Assembly: GCF_003570705.1 (NCBI RefSeq)
Contig: NZ_QWVT01000014.1
Coordinates: forward strand, 1-64,000
Length of the DNA stretch: 64,000 nucleotides
Reading direction: 5' to 3'
Source: Mesobacillus zeae
GTDB lineage: Bacteria > Bacillota > Bacilli > Bacillales > Cytobacillaceae
The notes under the pieces were generated by a model. It was not told where the DNA came from. It was given only the letters and a program-made list of their open reading frames with translations, and ran no database searches. Position 1 is the first letter of the stretch. Every line of letters starts with the position of its first letter. The position numbers and the translations under genes are program-made. Shown here piece after piece: positions 19,388 through 33,212 of the stretch.

Positions 19388-19442
19388 GCTAATCTGCGTT
19401 TAACCAATAAAAAAACCAATAAACTCTTAGGAGGAAATAACA

Positions 19443-19808
19443 ATGACTAAAGAACAAATCATTGAAGCAGTTAAATCCATGACTGTTTTAGAACTGAATG
19501 ACCTTGTAAAAGCAATCGAAGAAGAATTCGGCGTAACAGCTGCTGCACCAGTTGCAATGATGGGCGGAGCTGCTGGCGGAGCTGCAGTTGAAGAGCAAAC
19601 TGAATTTGATGTAATCCTTGGAAGCGCTGGCGACCAAAAAATCAAAGTTATCAAGGTTGTACGTGAAATCACAGGCCTTGGACTTAAGGAAGCAAAAGAA
19701 CTTGTTGACAACACTCCAAAAGCAGTTAAAGAAGGCGTATCTAAAGAAGACGCTGAAGAAATCAAAGGCAAGCTTGAAGAAGTTGGAGCAAACGTCGAAG
19801 TTAAGTAA
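19443..19808 (+). CDS. rplL: 50S ribosomal protein L7/L12
   Basis: 121 residues. The N-terminal dimerisation helices are followed by an Ala/Gly-rich hinge ([16 protein letters not shown], about 35-50) and the globular C-terminal domain that recruits translation factors ([20 protein letters not shown]). ATG 19443 after TAGGAGG. Confidence 0.97.
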   Translation: MTKEQIIEAVKSMTVLELNDLVKAIEEEFGVTAAAPVAMMGGAAGGAAVEEQTEFDVILGSAGDQKIKVIKVVREITGLGLKEAKELVDNTPKAVKEGVSKEDAEEIKGKLEEVGANVEVK

Positions 19809-19814
19809 TAAACC

Positions 19815-19848
19815 TGAAAAAAGCTCGCTGTATAAGCGGGCTTTTTTT
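19815..19848 (+). terminator. Terminator after rplL
   Basis: AAGCTCGCT and AGCGGGCTT form the stem around GTATA, with seven T following and six A preceding. Confidence 0.85.
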
Positions 19849-19931
19849 AACTACCGCGAATGTTGCCGCCAGGCGGGACTTTCCGGAAGAACCGCAATGA
19901 ACCCTTAAGACCAAATGAGGAGGTGGAAGTT

Positions 19932-20537
19932 TTGTCAGACCATTATTATTCCAAAAACCCCGGGACGGAAAGCAATCCGGTATATTGGGATTTTCGGTTA
20001 AGAGGCAGCGATTTTCGATTTAAAACAGACAGCGGTGTTTTTTCAAAAAAAGAAGTCGATTTTGGCTCCCGCCTCCTTATTGAGACATTTAGGATGGAAG
20101 CCGAAAACGGCAAGATTCTTGATGTCGGTTGCGGGTATGGCCCAATCGGGCTTTCCTTGGCTAAATCCTTCGGTGATGCCACTGTCCATATGGTTGATGT
20201 GAACGAAAGGGCGCTTGGCCTTTCTCGTGAAAATGCCCGGCTGAATAAAATAGATAATGTCAAAATCTATGCCAGCGACCGCCTGCTTGGCGTGAGCGAA
20301 AATGGCTTTCGGGCAATCGTCACCAATCCCCCGATCCGCGCAGGTAAGAAAATCGTCCATGACATTTTTGAGCAAAGCTTCGGGAAACTGGCTGATGGCG
20401 GAGAACTATGGGTCGTTATCCAGAAAAAACAGGGAGCTCCGTCCGCTATCGAGAAACTTGAAGAATTCTTTGGGTCTGTAGAAGTGGCGGAAAAGAAGAA
20501 AGGCTACTATATTATCTTAGCGAAAAAGTTGACGTAA
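19932..20537 (+). CDS. ybxB: YbxB, class I methyltransferase of the RsmC family
   Basis: 201 residues. SAM-binding motif LDVGCGYGPIGLSLA (about residues 60-74) and catalytic NPPIRAGKK, the motif of small-subunit rRNA guanine-N2 methyltransferases. Start TTG 19932 after GAGGAGGTGG, where homology to Bacillus YbxB begins. Located between rplL and rpoB as in B. subtilis. The exact rRNA target is inferred from the family. Confidence 0.9.
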   Translation: MSDHYYSKNPGTESNPVYWDFRLRGSDFRFKTDSGVFSKKEVDFGSRLLIETFRMEAENGKILDVGCGYGPIGLSLAKSFGDATVHMVDVNERALGLSRENARLNKIDNVKIYASDRLLGVSENGFRAIVTNPPIRAGKKIVHDIFEQSFGKLADGGELWVVIQKKQGAPSAIEKLEEFFGSVEVAEKKKGYYIILAKKLT

Positions 20538-20589
20538 TAATTTCGCTATGTTAGTATTATAAAATGCCAAAAGATTAGTTTTCTTTGCT

Positions 20590-20617
20590 TTGCTAAAATC
20601 AACTGTTAAAGTATAAT
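20590..20617 (+). promoter_or_regulatory. Probable promoter of rpoB-rpoC
   Basis: TTGCTA (20590-20595), 16 bp, TATAAT (20612-20617) in an AT-rich 240-bp gap between ybxB and rpoB. The remaining gap includes a TTGACA near 20674 without a matching -10. Confidence 0.6.
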
Positions 20618-20778
20618 TTTAGCTAAAATGGGAAAGCTAATAAAATAATTGTTCGTTAAAGGAATTGTGGTTTTTGACAGTGAAAACCCTTTTTCTTTTT
20701 GTCTAATGAAAGGTAGCCTTGCGATTTGCGAGGCAGCACTACAGGAATAATAAACGCTTGATTTGAGGGGTGAATCAG

Positions 20779-23700
20779 TTGACAGGTCAACTAGTTCAGT
20801 ATGGACGACACCGCCAACGCAGAAGTTACGCTCGTATCAGTGAAGTTTTGGAATTGCCGAATTTAATCGAAATCCAAACATCTTCCTATCAATGGTTCCT
20901 CGATGAGGGGCTTAGGGAAATGTTCCAGGATATATCCCCGATTGAAGACTTTACTGGCAATCTGTCACTCGAGTTTATCGATTATAGTCTTGGCGAACCA
21001 AAATATCCAGTTGAAGAATCGAAGGAAAGAGATGTTACCTATTCTGCTCCACTGAGGGTGAAGGTGCGTCTTGTTAATAAGGAGACAGGCGAGGTCAAGG
21101 ACCAGGATGTCTTTATGGGCGACTTCCCGCTTATGACAGAAACGGGCACGTTTGTCATTAATGGTGCCGAACGGGTTATCGTATCTCAGCTGGTACGCTC
21201 TCCAAGCGTGTATTACAGCGGAAAGATGGATAAAAACGGCAGAAAAGGCTTTTCTGCAACCGTAATTCCTAACCGCGGTGCCTGGCTCGAGTATGAAACA
21301 GATGCCAAGGATGTTGTATATGTCAGGATCGATCGTACGAGGAAACTCCCTGTTACGGTTCTTTTGCGTGCTCTTGGGTTTGGTTCAGACCAAGAGATTA
21401 TTGAACTAGTGGGTGACAATGAGTACATCCGCAATACGCTTGAGAAGGACAATACAGAAAGCACTGAAAAAGCGCTTCTTGAAATCTATGAACGTCTGCG
21501 CCCAGGTGAACCTCCTACTGTAGATAATGCAAAGAGCCTCCTTGTATCAAGGTTCTTCGATCCAAAGCGCTATGATTTAGCGAGTGTAGGACGCTATAAA
21601 ATTAATAAAAAGCTTCATATAAAGAATCGTTTGTTCGGCCAAAAGCTTGCCGAAACACTGGCTGATCCTGAAACAGGTGAAATCATTGCGGAAAAAGGCG
21701 TCACTCTTGACCGCAGGACACTTGACAGAATCCTGCCAAGCCTTGAAAACAACGTTGGTTTCCAAACCAGCCGTCCTGTAGGCGGAGTGGTAGAAGAGGA
21801 TATTGCTCTTCAAACCATCAAGATTTATGCGCCGAATGATGAAGATGAAAAAATCATTAACGTAACAGGGAATGCCTACGTGCCTGAACCTGTGAAAAAT
21901 ATTACACCTGCGGATATCATTGCTTCAATCAGCTATTTCTTCAACCTTCTTCACGGAGTGGGAAATACCGATGATATCGACCACCTTGGAAACAGGCGTC
22001 TGCGTTCTGTTGGGGAACTTCTCCAAAACCAATTCCGTATTGGTTTGTCCAGGATGGAAAGGGTTGTCCGAGAAAGAATGTCCATTCAGGACACAAATAC
22101 AATTACTCCACAGCAGCTGATCAACATCAGGCCTGTTATTGCTTCCATTAAAGAATTCTTTGGAAGCTCGCAGCTTTCGCAATTCATGGACCAGACAAAC
22201 CCGCTAGCAGAATTGACGCACAAACGCCGTTTATCTGCATTGGGACCTGGTGGTTTGACACGTGAGCGCGCAGGGTTTGAAGTGCGTGACGTTCACTACT
22301 CCCACTACGGGCGTATGTGTCCAATCGAAACGCCTGAGGGACCGAACATCGGTCTGATCAACTCCCTGTCATCGTTTGCGAAAGTAAACCGGTTCGGGTT
22401 CATTGAAACTCCATACCGCAGGGTTGATCCTGAAACAGGCAAGGTAACCGAACATTTTGATTACCTTACTGCCGATGAAGAGGATAACTATGTTGTGGCA
22501 CAGGCGAATGCCCAGTTGTCAGAAGATGGTACATTCATGGAGGATGAAGTGGTTGCCCGTTTCCGCGGAGAAAACATTGTCGTTCCGAATGACCGTGTTG
22601 ACTACATGGACGTTTCTCCTAAACAGGTTGTATCAGCTGCAACTGCATGTATTCCTTTCCTTGAAAACGATGACTCCAACCGTGCCCTCATGGGTGCGAA
22701 CATGCAGCGTCAGGCTGTTCCATTGATGCAGCCTGAAGCGCCAAGAGTCGGAACGGGAATGGAACACGTAAGTGCGAAGGACTCCGGTGCTGCAGTCATC
22801 TGCAAGCATGAAGGTGTCGTCGAGCATGTAGAAGCACGTGAAGTTTGGGTCCGACGCATGAATATGGTTGATGGTCAGGAAGTTCGTGGTGACCTTGACA
22901 AGTACAGGATGCTAAAATTCATTCGTTCCAATCAAGGCACATGCTACAACCAGCGCCCAATCGTAAGCGTAGGTAACCGGGTTGTAAAAGGTGAAATCCT
23001 TGCAGACGGTCCATCGATGGAAAAAGGAGAACTAGCTCTTGGCCGTAACGTCATGGTTGCTTTCCTTAACTGGGATGGCTACAACTATGAGGATGCCATC
23101 ATCATGAGCGAACGTCTTGTTAAAGATGATGTCTATACTTCCATCCATATCGAAGAATATGAATCCGAGTCCCGCGATACGAAGCTTGGACCTGAAGAAA
23201 TTACCCGCGATATCCCGAATGTGGGGGAAGATGCGCTCCGTAATCTTGATGAGCGCGGAATTATCAGGGTTGGTGCCGAAGTAAAAGACGGTGACCTTCT
23301 TGTCGGAAAAGTTACACCTAAAGGGGTAACGGAGCTGACAGCCGAAGAACGCCTGCTGCATGCCATTTTTGGCGAAAAGGCTCGTGAAGTCCGCGATACT
23401 TCATTGCGTGTACCTCATGGCGGCGGAGGCATCATCCTTGATGTCAAAGTATTTAACCGTGAAGACGGCGATGAACTGCCACCAGGCGTAAATCAGCTTG
23501 TCCGCGTATATATTGTTCAGAAACGTAAGATCTCTGAAGGAGATAAAATGGCCGGTCGCCATGGTAATAAAGGGGTTATCTCCCGCATCCTGCCAGAGGA
23601 GGATATGCCATATCTTCCAGACGGCACTCCGGTAGATATCATGCTTAATCCTCTGGGCGTTCCATCCCGGATGAATATCGGGCAGGTGCTTGAGCTTCAC

Positions 23701-24339
23701 CTTGGAATGGCAGCGCGTTACCTTGGCATCCATGTTGCGTCACCAGTATTTGACGGTGCGCGTGAGGAAGATGTCTGGGCAACTATTGAGGAAGCCGGCA
23801 TGGCCCGCGATGCGAAAACTGTCCTTTATGACGGCCGCACCGGCGATGCATTTGACAACCGTGTTTCCGTAGGAATCATGTATATGATCAAACTGGCACA
23901 CATGGTTGATGATAAACTCCATGCACGTTCAACTGGTCCATACTCGCTTGTAACACAGCAACCGCTAGGCGGTAAAGCTCAGTTCGGCGGACAGCGTTTC
24001 GGGGAAATGGAGGTTTGGGCGCTTGAAGCATATGGAGCAGCCTATACACTTCAGGAAATCCTGACTGTCAAATCGGATGATGTTGTAGGACGGGTTAAGA
24101 CATATGAAGCAATCGTCAAGGGTGAAAACGTCCCTGAGCCAGGTGTTCCTGAATCATTCAAAGTATTGATGAAAGAACTTCAAAGCCTTGGTATGGATGT
24201 GAAAATCCTTTCAGGCGACGAAAAAGAGATCGAAATGCGCGATTTTGATGAAGAAGAAGAACTGCAGCATGCCGAAACATTGACAATTGCTCCGGAACAA
24301 GAGGATTTCGACTCGGAAAAAGTGGGATCCAAAGAATAG
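20779..24339 (+). CDS. rpoB: RNA polymerase beta subunit
   Basis: 1186 residues, collinear with B. subtilis RpoB. The rifampicin pocket [20 protein letters not shown] and following SALGPGG is wild type at the usual resistance positions. [12 protein letters not shown] and the C-terminal [15 protein letters not shown] are intact. Start TTG 20779 (TGQLVQYG); GAGGGGTGA precedes it. The acidic C-terminal tail is slightly shorter than in B. subtilis (1193). Confidence 0.98.
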   Translation: MTGQLVQYGRHRQRRSYARISEVLELPNLIEIQTSSYQWFLDEGLREMFQDISPIEDFTGNLSLEFIDYSLGEPKYPVEESKERDVTYSAPLRVKVRLVNKETGEVKDQDVFMGDFPLMTETGTFVINGAERVIVSQLVRSPSVYYSGKMDKNGRKGFSATVIPNRGAWLEYETDAKDVVYVRIDRTRKLPVTVLLRALGFGSDQEIIELVGDNEYIRNTLEKDNTESTEKALLEIYERLRPGEPPTVDNAKSLLVSRFFDPKRYDLASVGRYKINKKLHIKNRLFGQKLAETLADPETGEIIAEKGVTLDRRTLDRILPSLENNVGFQTSRPVGGVVEEDIALQTIKIYAPNDEDEKIINVTGNAYVPEPVKNITPADIIASISYFFNLLHGVGNTDDIDHLGNRRLRSVGELLQNQFRIGLSRMERVVRERMSIQDTNTITPQQLINIRPVIASIKEFFGSSQLSQFMDQTNPLAELTHKRRLSALGPGGLTRERAGFEVRDVHYSHYGRMCPIETPEGPNIGLINSLSSFAKVNRFGFIETPYRRVDPETGKVTEHFDYLTADEEDNYVVAQANAQLSEDGTFMEDEVVARFRGENIVVPNDRVDYMDVSPKQVVSAATACIPFLENDDSNRALMGANMQRQAVPLMQPEAPRVGTGMEHVSAKDSGAAVICKHEGVVEHVEAREVWVRRMNMVDGQEVRGDLDKYRMLKFIRSNQGTCYNQRPIVSVGNRVVKGEILADGPSMEKGELALGRNVMVAFLNWDGYNYEDAIIMSERLVKDDVYTSIHIEEYESESRDTKLGPEEITRDIPNVGEDALRNLDERGIIRVGAEVKDGDLLVGKVTPKGVTELTAEERLLHAIFGEKAREVRDTSLRVPHGGGGIILDVKVFNREDGDELPPGVNQLVRVYIVQKRKISEGDKMAGRHGNKGVISRILPEEDMPYLPDGTPVDIMLNPLGVPSRMNIGQVLELHLGMAARYLGIHVASPVFDGAREEDVWATIEEAGMARDAKTVLYDGRTGDAFDNRVSVGIMYMIKLAHMVDDKLHARSTGPYSLVTQQPLGGKAQFGGQRFGEMEVWALEAYGAAYTLQEILTVKSDDVVGRVKTYEAIVKGENVPEPGVPESFKVLMKELQSLGMDVKILSGDEKEIEMRDFDEEEELQHAETLTIAPEQEDFDSEKVGSKE

Positions 24340-24421
24340 ATGCATTTAAATAGGATAGGCGGAGCCAGCGGAAAACAGCTGGCCGCCCGTCCAAGCCCGA
24401 GATTAAAGGGAGGTAGGCCCC

Positions 24422-27400
24422 TTGCTGGATGTCAATAATTTTGAGTACATGAAAATCGGCCTTGCTTCGCCGGATAAGATCCGTTCATGGTCTTTCGGAG
24501 AAGTGAAGAAGCCAGAAACAATCAACTACCGTACATTGAAGCCTGAAAAAGACGGTTTGTTCTGTGAACGGATTTTCGGTCCAACCAAGGACTGGGAATG
24601 CCACTGCGGAAAATATAAAAGAGTGCGTTACAAAGGTGTTGTCTGTGACCGATGCGGCGTCGAAGTTACCCGCGCGAAGGTCCGACGCGAACGCATGGGT
24701 CATATTGAGCTAGCGGCTCCTGTTTCACACATATGGTATTTCAAGGGGATTCCTTCCCGTATGGGCCTTGTGCTGGACATGTCGCCAAGAGCGCTCGAGG
24801 AAGTCATTTATTTTGCATCATACGTAGTAACGGAAACCGGGGACACAGCGCTGGAGAAAAAACAGCTGCTTTCCGAAAAGGAATATCGTGCATATCGGGA
24901 CAAATACGGGAATAAGTTCCAAGCGGCAATGGGTGCTGAAGCGATCAAGAAGCTTCTGTCCGACATTGATCTCGACAAGGAAGTTGAATTCCTGAAGGAA
25001 GAACTGAAGACAGCTCAGGGTCAGCGCCGTACAAGGGCCATTAAGCGCCTTGAGGTGCTTGAAGCTTTCCGTAATTCCGGAAATGAGCCATCATGGATGA
25101 TCTTAGATGTGCTGCCGGTTATTCCACCGGAGCTTCGCCCGATGGTCCAGCTGGACGGTGGACGCTTTGCGACCTCCGACCTGAATGACCTTTACCGCAG
25201 GGTAATCAACCGGAACAACCGCTTGAAGCGCCTGCTTGATTTGGGTGCTCCGAGCATTATCGTCCAGAACGAAAAGAGGATGCTGCAGGAAGCTGTTGAT
25301 GCTTTGATCGACAATGGCCGCCGTGGCCGTCCGGTTACAGGGCCGGGAAATCGTCCGCTCAAATCCCTTTCACACATGCTGAAAGGAAAACAAGGGCGTT
25401 TCCGTCAAAACCTTCTTGGAAAGCGTGTTGACTATTCAGGCCGTTCCGTTATCGTTGTTGGTCCAAACCTGAAAATGTATCAATGCGGCCTGCCGAAGGA
25501 AATGGCTTTGGAGCTATTCAAACCATTTGTCATGAAAGAACTTGTCCAAAAAGGACTTGCCCATAATATTAAATCTGCCAAACGCAAGATTGAAAGAGTA
25601 CAACCGGAAGTTTGGGATGTTCTTGAAGAAGTCATCAAGGAGCACCCAGTACTGTTAAACCGCGCCCCTACTCTTCACAGGCTTGGCATCCAGGCATTTG
25701 AGCCGACGCTGGTTGAAGGCCGCGCAATCCGTCTTCACCCGCTTGTATGTACTGCTTATAATGCGGACTTTGATGGTGACCAAATGGCTGTCCACGTTCC
25801 GCTTTCAGCTGAAGCGCAGGCAGAGGCCCGTCTTCTGATGCTAGCGGCGCAGAACATCCTGAACCCTAAGGATGGAAAACCTGTTGTTACCCCGTCCCAG
25901 GACATGGTATTAGGAAACTACTACCTGACAATGGAGAGGGAAGGTGCAATTGGCGAAGGAATGGTCTTCAAGGATACAAATGAAGCCTTGATTGCCTATC
26001 AAAATGGTTTCGTCCATCTTCATACAAGGGTAGCAATCCATGCAGGCTCGCTTGGCAACCAGACCTTTACTGAACTGCAAGCCAGCCAGCTGCTTGTTAC
26101 AACTGTAGGAAAACTGATTTTCAATGAAATTCTTCCTGCATCGTTCCCGTATATCAATGAGCCAACGAAAACAAACCTTGAAGAGAAAACACCAGAGAAG
26201 TATTTCCTTGATAAAGGCACTGATGCCAAAGAAGCTATCAAGTCAATGTCTACGGTAGATCCTTTCAAGAAAAAGATTCTTGGAAATATCATTGCAGAAG
26301 TGTTCAAGCGCTTCAAAATTACGGAAACATCAAAAATGCTTGACAGAATGAAGGACCTAGGATTCCGTTACTCTTCAAGAGCGGGAATCACTGTCGGTGT
26401 TGCTGACATCGTCGTTCTCCCTGAGAAGCAGGAAATCATCCATGAAGCGCAAACAAAAGTGGATAATGTGATGAAACAGTTCAGACGTGGTTTGATCACT
26501 GAGGATGAGCGTTACGATCGCGTAATCTCCATTTGGAGTGCTGCGAAGGATAACATCCAGGCAAAACTGATGGAATCCCTTGATAAAACGAACCCGATCT
26601 TCATGATGAGTGACTCCGGTGCCCGTGGTAACGCATCTAACTTCACCCAACTTGCTGGTATGCGGGGCTTGATGGCCAACCCGGCTGGACGGATTATTGA
26701 ATTGCCGATTAAATCAAGTTTCCGTGAGGGACTGACAGTTCTCGAGTACTTTATTTCGACTCACGGTGCACGTAAAGGTCTAGCCGATACAGCTCTGAAA
26801 ACTGCTGACTCGGGTTACCTGACACGCCGCCTCGTCGATGTTGCACAGGATGTTATTGTCCGAGAAGATGACTGCGGTACTGACAGAGGATTGAAGGTCA
26901 GCTCGCTTAAAGATGGCACTGAAGTGATCGAAGCACTTGAAGAGCGTCTTGTTGGACGCTATGCAAGAAAAACGATCAGGCACCCTGAGACAAACAAAGT
27001 CATGGTCGCAGAGAACGAACTCATTACAGAGGATCTTGCTACAGAAGTGGCAAACACCAGTATTGAAGAAGTTTGGATCCGTTCCGCCTTTACGTGTAAT
27101 ACGCGTCACGGCGTCTGTAAAAAATGCTATGGCCGGAATCTCGCGACAGGGCAGGAAGTTGAAGTCGGCGAAGCTGTCGGCATCATTGCCGCCCAGTCTA
27201 TCGGAGAACCGGGCACACAGCTGACGATGCGTACCTTCCATACCGGTGGGGTTGCAGGAGACGATATTACACAAGGTCTTCCGCGTATCCAGGAGCTGTT
27301 TGAAGCACGTAATCCAAAAGGTCAGGCAGTCATCAGCGAAATCGACGGCGTTGTCGTCGGAATCAATGAAGGACGCGACCGCCAGCAGGAAATTGTCGTA

Positions 27401-28018
27401 CAGGGCGATGTTGAATCGAGGACTTATAATGCTCCGTATACAGCGCGGCTTAAAGTTGCAATCAACACCAAGATTGCACGCGGCCAGGAGTTGACGGAGG
27501 GTTCGATCGATCCAAAAGAACTCCTGAAAGTAAAAGATGTCAACTCAGTCCAGGAATACCTGCTTCGTGAAGTGCAAAAAGTTTACCGTATGCAGGGCGT
27601 TGAGATTGGTGATAAGCACGTTGAGGTAATGGTTCGCCAGATGCTTCGGAAAGTAAGGGTAAATGATGCGGGTGAAACAGATGTCCTTCCAGGCACTCTG
27701 CTGGAAATCCACCAATTTACCGACGCAAACCGAAAAGCACTGCTTGAAGGCAAGACGCCTGCTACTGGCCGTCCGGTCCTTCTCGGTATTACGAAGGCAT
27801 CGCTTGAAACAGACTCATTCTTGTCTGCAGCATCCTTCCAGGAAACAACGAGAGTCCTTACCGATGCCGCTATTAAAGGCAAACGGGATGAACTTCTCGG
27901 CCTGAAAGAAAATGTTATCATCGGGAAACTTGTACCAGCAGGTACAGGCATGCAGCGCTACCGGCGTGCTGTGCCAGTACTCGCTGGCAAGGAAGAAGAT
28001 ACCGTAACTGTTGAATAG
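24422..28018 (+). CDS. rpoC: RNA polymerase beta' subunit
   Basis: 1198 residues. N-terminal zinc ribbon ([20 protein letters not shown]), catalytic Mg-binding [12 protein letters not shown], and bridge/trigger helices near [16 protein letters not shown]. Start TTG 24422 after GGGAGGTAGG. 82 bp after rpoB. The second zinc site is CGTDRG plus [11 protein letters not shown]. Confidence 0.98.
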   Translation: MLDVNNFEYMKIGLASPDKIRSWSFGEVKKPETINYRTLKPEKDGLFCERIFGPTKDWECHCGKYKRVRYKGVVCDRCGVEVTRAKVRRERMGHIELAAPVSHIWYFKGIPSRMGLVLDMSPRALEEVIYFASYVVTETGDTALEKKQLLSEKEYRAYRDKYGNKFQAAMGAEAIKKLLSDIDLDKEVEFLKEELKTAQGQRRTRAIKRLEVLEAFRNSGNEPSWMILDVLPVIPPELRPMVQLDGGRFATSDLNDLYRRVINRNNRLKRLLDLGAPSIIVQNEKRMLQEAVDALIDNGRRGRPVTGPGNRPLKSLSHMLKGKQGRFRQNLLGKRVDYSGRSVIVVGPNLKMYQCGLPKEMALELFKPFVMKELVQKGLAHNIKSAKRKIERVQPEVWDVLEEVIKEHPVLLNRAPTLHRLGIQAFEPTLVEGRAIRLHPLVCTAYNADFDGDQMAVHVPLSAEAQAEARLLMLAAQNILNPKDGKPVVTPSQDMVLGNYYLTMEREGAIGEGMVFKDTNEALIAYQNGFVHLHTRVAIHAGSLGNQTFTELQASQLLVTTVGKLIFNEILPASFPYINEPTKTNLEEKTPEKYFLDKGTDAKEAIKSMSTVDPFKKKILGNIIAEVFKRFKITETSKMLDRMKDLGFRYSSRAGITVGVADIVVLPEKQEIIHEAQTKVDNVMKQFRRGLITEDERYDRVISIWSAAKDNIQAKLMESLDKTNPIFMMSDSGARGNASNFTQLAGMRGLMANPAGRIIELPIKSSFREGLTVLEYFISTHGARKGLADTALKTADSGYLTRRLVDVAQDVIVREDDCGTDRGLKVSSLKDGTEVIEALEERLVGRYARKTIRHPETNKVMVAENELITEDLATEVANTSIEEVWIRSAFTCNTRHGVCKKCYGRNLATGQEVEVGEAVGIIAAQSIGEPGTQLTMRTFHTGGVAGDDITQGLPRIQELFEARNPKGQAVISEIDGVVVGINEGRDRQQEIVVQGDVESRTYNAPYTARLKVAINTKIARGQELTEGSIDPKELLKVKDVNSVQEYLLREVQKVYRMQGVEIGDKHVEVMVRQMLRKVRVNDAGETDVLPGTLLEIHQFTDANRKALLEGKTPATGRPVLLGITKASLETDSFLSAASFQETTRVLTDAAIKGKRDELLGLKENVIIGKLVPAGTGMQRYRRAVPVLAGKEEDTVTVE

Positions 28019-28050
28019 ATTTCGGAGCAGCAGTGTTCCAGCAAAGATCC

Positions 28051-28086
28051 CGGTACTTTCCCTTTAGGGGAAGTACCGTGTTTTTT
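28051..28086 (+). terminator. Terminator after rpoC
   Basis: CGGTACTTTCCC and GGGGAAGTACCG pair around a short loop, then TG and six T. Confidence 0.85.
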
Positions 28087-28119
28087 GAAAAAAGAATCAG
28101 TATAAATTCGCATGATGTA

Positions 28120-28148
28120 TTGACAATGAATTAGCAAAATGCTAATAT
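28120..28148 (+). promoter_or_regulatory. SigA promoter of the ybxF-rpsL-rpsG-fusA operon
   Basis: TTGACA (28120-28125), 17 bp, TAATAT (28143-28148), located after the rpoC terminator and 46 bases before ybxF. Confidence 0.8.
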
Positions 28149-28193
28149 TGCAAAGGTGCTCCTATTTACCTGTAAACTTTGGAGGATGTCTTC

Positions 28194-28442
28194 ATGTCTT
28201 ATGAAAAAGTAACGCAGGCGAAACGCTACATTATAGGAACAAAACAATCAGTAAAAGCCTTAAAAACCGGTGAGGTTGCCGAACTGGTAGTAGCTTCCGA
28301 TGCAGATCTGAGAATCGTAGCTGGAGCGTTGATGGCTGCCAAAGAGGCAGGCACAGCAATCTCTTATGCGGATTCGATGGAAAAACTCGGGAAAGCTTGC
28401 GGAATCAATGTTGGGGCAGCCACTGTTGCCATACTCAAGTAA
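28194..28442 (+). CDS. ybxF: K-turn RNA-binding protein, L7Ae family (YbxF)
   Basis: 82 residues. The L7Ae/L30e fold is visible from GTKQSVKALKTGEVAELVVASDAD and the later GKACGINVGAA. B. subtilis YbxF binds kink-turn RNAs and associates with ribosomes. Start ATG 28194 after TTTGGAGGA. First gene of the str operon. Confidence 0.93.
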   Translation: MSYEKVTQAKRYIIGTKQSVKALKTGEVAELVVASDADLRIVAGALMAAKEAGTAISYADSMEKLGKACGINVGAATVAILK

Positions 28443-28498
28443 AAACTGTTTTTGCGGGGCGTACGCCTGCAGAAACTTTGTTTTTTGGCAAAAAATGA

Positions 28499-28969
<471 letters not shown>

Positions 28970-28985
28970 ACGATTAAACCAATAA

Positions 28986-29483
<498 letters not shown>

Positions 29484-29531
29484 TCCAACTCTAAATTTAA
29501 AACACTCATAACATGGAAGGAGAAATACCCA

Positions 29532-31610
29532 ATGGCAAGAGAGTTCTCCTTGGATAAGACTCGTAATATTGGGATCATGGCTCACATTGATGCTGGTAAA
29601 ACAACAACAACTGAGCGTATCCTTTATTACACCGGCCGTATTCACAAAATCGGCGAAACTCACGAAGGCGCTTCTCAAATGGACTGGATGGAGCAAGAGC
29701 AGGAACGTGGAATCACGATTACTTCTGCTGCGACAACAGCACAGTGGCATGACCATCGTGTAAACATCATTGATACTCCGGGACACGTAGACTTCACGGT
29801 TGAAGTTGAACGTTCACTCCGGGTACTTGATGGAGCGGTAGCTGTTCTTGATGCACAATCCGGTGTTGAGCCCCAAACTGAAACAGTTTGGCGCCAGGCA
29901 ACTACTTATGGAGTACCGCGTGTAGTATTCGTTAACAAAATGGATAAACTAGGCGCTGACTTCCTTTATTCTGTAAAGACAATCCATGAACGCCTTCAAG
30001 CGAATGCACATCCAATCCAGCTTCCAATCGGAGCGGAAGATCACTTCGAAGCAATCATTGACCTTGTTGAAATGAATGCAGTTTTCTACGGCAATGACCT
30101 TGGAACTGACATCGAAGTACGTGAAATTCCTGAAGAACATAGAGAGCTTGCAGAAGAGTACCGCGAAAAGCTTATCGAAGCTGTAGCGGAGCTTGACGAA
30201 GAATTGATGGAAAAATACCTTGGTGGAGAAGAGCTTACAATCGATGAGATTAAAGCAGGAATCCGTAAAGGTACCCTCAATGTAGAATTCTATCCGGTTA
30301 TTTGCGGATCAGCATTCAAAAATAAAGGTGTCCAGCTAATGCTAGATGCTGTTATCGACTACCTTCCATCTCCTCTGGATGTTCCTGCTATCCAAGGTCA
30401 TTCAGCGGATACAGAAGAAGAAATCGAACGTCATGCTGACGATGAAGAGCCATTCTCGGCGCTTGCATTCAAAGTTATGACAGACCCTTATGTTGGTAAA
30501 CTGACATTCTTCCGCGTTTACTCAGGTACACTTGAGTCCGGATCATATGTCCAGAACTCCACAAAAGGAAAGCGTGAGCGTATCGGCCGTATCCTTCAGA
30601 TGCACGCGAACAGCCGCCAGGAAATTTCTAAGGTTTTCGCAGGCGACATCGCAGCAGCTGTAGGTTTGAAAGATACAACAACTGGAGATACACTGTGTGA
30701 TGAAAAATCAGCAGTTATCCTGGAATCCATGCAATTCCCTGAACCAGTAATCCAGCTTTCTGTAGAGCCAAAATCTAAAGCCGATCAGGACAAGATGACT
30801 ACTGCTCTTCAGAAGCTTCAAGAAGAAGATCCAACATTCCGTGCTCATACTGACCAGGAAACTGGACAAGTTATCATCGCTGGAATGGGAGAGCTTCACC
30901 TTGATATCATCGTTGACCGTATGCGCCGTGAGTTTAAAGTGGAAGCTAACGTAGGTGCGCCTCAGGTTGCCTACCGTGAAACTTTCCGCGGTTCTGCTCA
31001 AGTAGAAGGCAAGTTCGCACGCCAATCCGGTGGTCGCGGACAATACGGACACGTTTGGATTGAATTCTCTCCAAACGAAGAAGGTAAAGGATTTGAATTC
31101 GAGAACGGCATCGTCGGTGGTGTTGTTCCACGTGAATACATTCCTGCAGTACAAGCAGGTCTTGAAGACTCGCTTGACCGTGGTGTCCTTGCCGGTTACC
31201 CATTGGTTGACATCAAAGCTAGGCTGTTTGACGGCTCTTACCATGATGTTGACTCCAGTGAGATGGCGTTTAAGATTGCTGCATCAATGGCTCTTAAAAA
31301 TGCCGCTTCCAAGTGTAAGCCGGTTATCCTTGAGCCTGTCATGAGGGTAGAAGTTGTTATCCCTGAAGAGTATCTTGGAGACATCATGGGCCAAATCACT
31401 TCCCGTCGTGGACGTGTTGAAGGTATGGAAGCACGCGGAAATGCACAGGTAGTTCGTGCGATGGTTCCACTATCCGAAATGTTCGGATATGCAACATCGC
31501 TTCGTTCTAGCACGCAAGGCCGTGGAGTGTTCTCAATGCACTTCGACCACTACGAAGAAGTACCTAAATCGATTTCTGAAGAAATCATCAAAAAAAATAA
31601 AGGTGAATAA
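29532..31610 (+). CDS. fusA: Elongation factor G
   Basis: GTPase driving translocation and, with RRF, ribosome recycling. 692 residues. P-loop [15 protein letters not shown] (residues 17-31), G2 [13 protein letters not shown]3 DTPGHVDF, G4 [10 protein letters not shown]. Domains II-V follow with [10 protein letters not shown] in domain IV. Fusidic-acid region looks ordinary. Followed directly by the tuf promoter. Confidence 0.98.
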   Translation: MAREFSLDKTRNIGIMAHIDAGKTTTTERILYYTGRIHKIGETHEGASQMDWMEQEQERGITITSAATTAQWHDHRVNIIDTPGHVDFTVEVERSLRVLDGAVAVLDAQSGVEPQTETVWRQATTYGVPRVVFVNKMDKLGADFLYSVKTIHERLQANAHPIQLPIGAEDHFEAIIDLVEMNAVFYGNDLGTDIEVREIPEEHRELAEEYREKLIEAVAELDEELMEKYLGGEELTIDEIKAGIRKGTLNVEFYPVICGSAFKNKGVQLMLDAVIDYLPSPLDVPAIQGHSADTEEEIERHADDEEPFSALAFKVMTDPYVGKLTFFRVYSGTLESGSYVQNSTKGKRERIGRILQMHANSRQEISKVFAGDIAAAVGLKDTTTGDTLCDEKSAVILESMQFPEPVIQLSVEPKSKADQDKMTTALQKLQEEDPTFRAHTDQETGQVIIAGMGELHLDIIVDRMRREFKVEANVGAPQVAYRETFRGSAQVEGKFARQSGGRGQYGHVWIEFSPNEEGKGFEFENGIVGGVVPREYIPAVQAGLEDSLDRGVLAGYPLVDIKARLFDGSYHDVDSSEMAFKIAASMALKNAASKCKPVILEPVMRVEVVIPEEYLGDIMGQITSRRGRVEGMEARGNAQVVRAMVPLSEMFGYATSLRSSTQGRGVFSMHFDHYEEVPKSISEEIIKKNKGE

Positions 31611-31639
31611 TTGATTTTGCACCTTTAATAAAGTATAAC
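31611..31639 (+). promoter_or_regulatory. Promoter of tuf
   Basis: TTGATT (31611-31616), 17 bp, TATAAC (31634-31639), starting right after the fusA stop. The leader then contains a hairpin closed by GGGGGA/TTCCCC (about 31661-31685). Confidence 0.6.
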
Positions 31640-31729
31640 TACTATTGTAAGCCGTGGAGCCGGGGGATGCTATAGTGTTCCCCAGCCCATTATATACTTA
31701 ACCTTTAAAATTCGAAGGAGGATTTCATA

Positions 31730-32917
31730 ATGGCAAAAGCTAAATTCGACCGCTCCAAGCCCCACGTTAACATCGGTACAATTGGTCACGTTGACCATGG
31801 TAAAACTACTCTAACAGCTGCAATCACTACTGTTCTTGCAAAAGCTGGTGGCGCTGAAGCCCGCGGATACGATCAAATCGACGCAGCTCCAGAAGAGCGC
31901 GAGCGTGGAATCACAATCTCTACTGCACACGTTGAGTATGAAACTGAAACTCGTCACTATGCACACGTTGACTGCCCAGGACACGCTGACTATGTTAAAA
32001 ACATGATCACTGGTGCTGCGCAAATGGACGGCGGTATCCTAGTAGTATCTGCTGCTGACGGTCCAATGCCACAAACTCGTGAGCACATCCTTCTTTCTCG
32101 TCAAGTAGGCGTACCTTACCTTGTTGTATTCATGAACAAATGCGACATGGTAGACGACGAAGAACTTCTTGAATTAGTAGAAATGGAAGTTCGTGACCTT
32201 CTTACTGAATATGAATTCCCTGGCGATGACATTCCTGTTATCAAAGGTTCTGCCCTTAAAGCTCTTGAAGGAGACGCTGCATGGGAAGAAAAAATCATCG
32301 AGCTTATGACTGCTGTTGACGAGTACATCCCAACACCAACTCGTGACACTGACAAGCCATTCATGATGCCTGTTGAGGACGTATTCTCAATCACTGGCCG
32401 TGGAACAGTTGCAACTGGTCGTGTAGAGCGCGGACAGGTTAAAGTCGGTGACGTTATCGAAATCATCGGTTTGACTGAAGAGCCAAAATCTACTACTGTA
32501 ACTGGTGTAGAAATGTTCCGTAAGCTTCTTGACTATGCTGAAGCTGGTGACAACATCGGAGCTCTTCTTCGTGGTGTAGCACGTGAAGAAATCCAACGTG
32601 GCCAAGTACTTGCAAAGCCAGGTTCTGTTAAGCCACACACTAAGTTCAGAGCTGAAGTATACGTTCTTTCAAAAGAAGAAGGTGGACGTCACACTCCATT
32701 CTTCACAAACTACCGTCCACAGTTCTACTTCCGTACAACTGATGTAACTGGTATTTGTAACCTTCCTGAAGGCGTAGAAATGGTTATGCCTGGAGACAAC
32801 ATTGAAATGACTGTTGAACTAATCGCTCCAATCGCTATCGAAGAAGGAACTAAGTTCTCTATTCGTGAAGGCGGCCGTACTGTAGGCGCTGGCGTAGTTG
32901 CGACTATCCAAGAGTAA
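31730..32917 (+). CDS. tuf: Elongation factor Tu
   Basis: Delivers aminoacyl-tRNA to the ribosome. 395 residues. P-loop GHVDHGKTT (19-27), [16 protein letters not shown], and the C-terminal [18 protein letters not shown] contact region. ATG 31730 after GAAGGAGGA. Only one tuf copy is in the window. Confidence 0.98.
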   Translation: MAKAKFDRSKPHVNIGTIGHVDHGKTTLTAAITTVLAKAGGAEARGYDQIDAAPEERERGITISTAHVEYETETRHYAHVDCPGHADYVKNMITGAAQMDGGILVVSAADGPMPQTREHILLSRQVGVPYLVVFMNKCDMVDDEELLELVEMEVRDLLTEYEFPGDDIPVIKGSALKALEGDAAWEEKIIELMTAVDEYIPTPTRDTDKPFMMPVEDVFSITGRGTVATGRVERGQVKVGDVIEIIGLTEEPKSTTVTGVEMFRKLLDYAEAGDNIGALLRGVAREEIQRGQVLAKPGSVKPHTKFRAEVYVLSKEEGGRHTPFFTNYRPQFYFRTTDVTGICNLPEGVEMVMPGDNIEMTVELIAPIAIEEGTKFSIREGGRTVGAGVVATIQE

Positions 32918-32930
32918 TTTAATATAAAGA

Positions 32931-32964
32931 AATCAGCCGGGTGACGATCCGGCTGATTTTTTTT
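32931..32964 (+). terminator. Terminator after tuf
   Basis: A perfect 10-bp stem, AATCAGCCGG/CCGGCTGATT, loop GTGACGAT, then six T. Confidence 0.95.
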
Positions 32965-33140
32965 ATGTTTAAGAGAAAACGAAGTTATCTCGTCAAGCGT
33001 TGAGGAGTTGTACCAGGGATTTGCTTTATATAGAAGAAACTATTCCTGCTCCTGAAAAACAAGAAGGTATAAAAGACTATATGTCTGAATGGTCGCATTC
33101 GCTTTTCGTTGTCCCAAATAATGTAATTGCAACTCTCTAC
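32965..33140. other. tuf-rpsJ gap without a gene
   Basis: B. subtilis carries ybaC in this interval; here the 455 bp between tuf and rpsJ contain only promoters and a leader. In 32965-33140 I see no gene or signal. Confidence 0.6.
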
Positions 33141-33169
33141 TTGAAAACATAGCGTGTTACCCTTATAAT
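33141..33169 (+). promoter_or_regulatory. Upstream promoter of the S10 operon
   Basis: TTGAAA (33141-33146), 17 bp, TATAAT (33164-33169). Confidence 0.7.
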
Positions 33170-33212
33170 AGTAAAAGTGTGCGAAACATCGGGAAAAGAT
33201 TGCAATCAAGTG

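Noticed and set aside
22141-22260. Possible rifampicin-resistance change in rpoB
   Set aside because: All usual resistance positions in the [20 protein letters not shown] cluster carry the sensitive residues.
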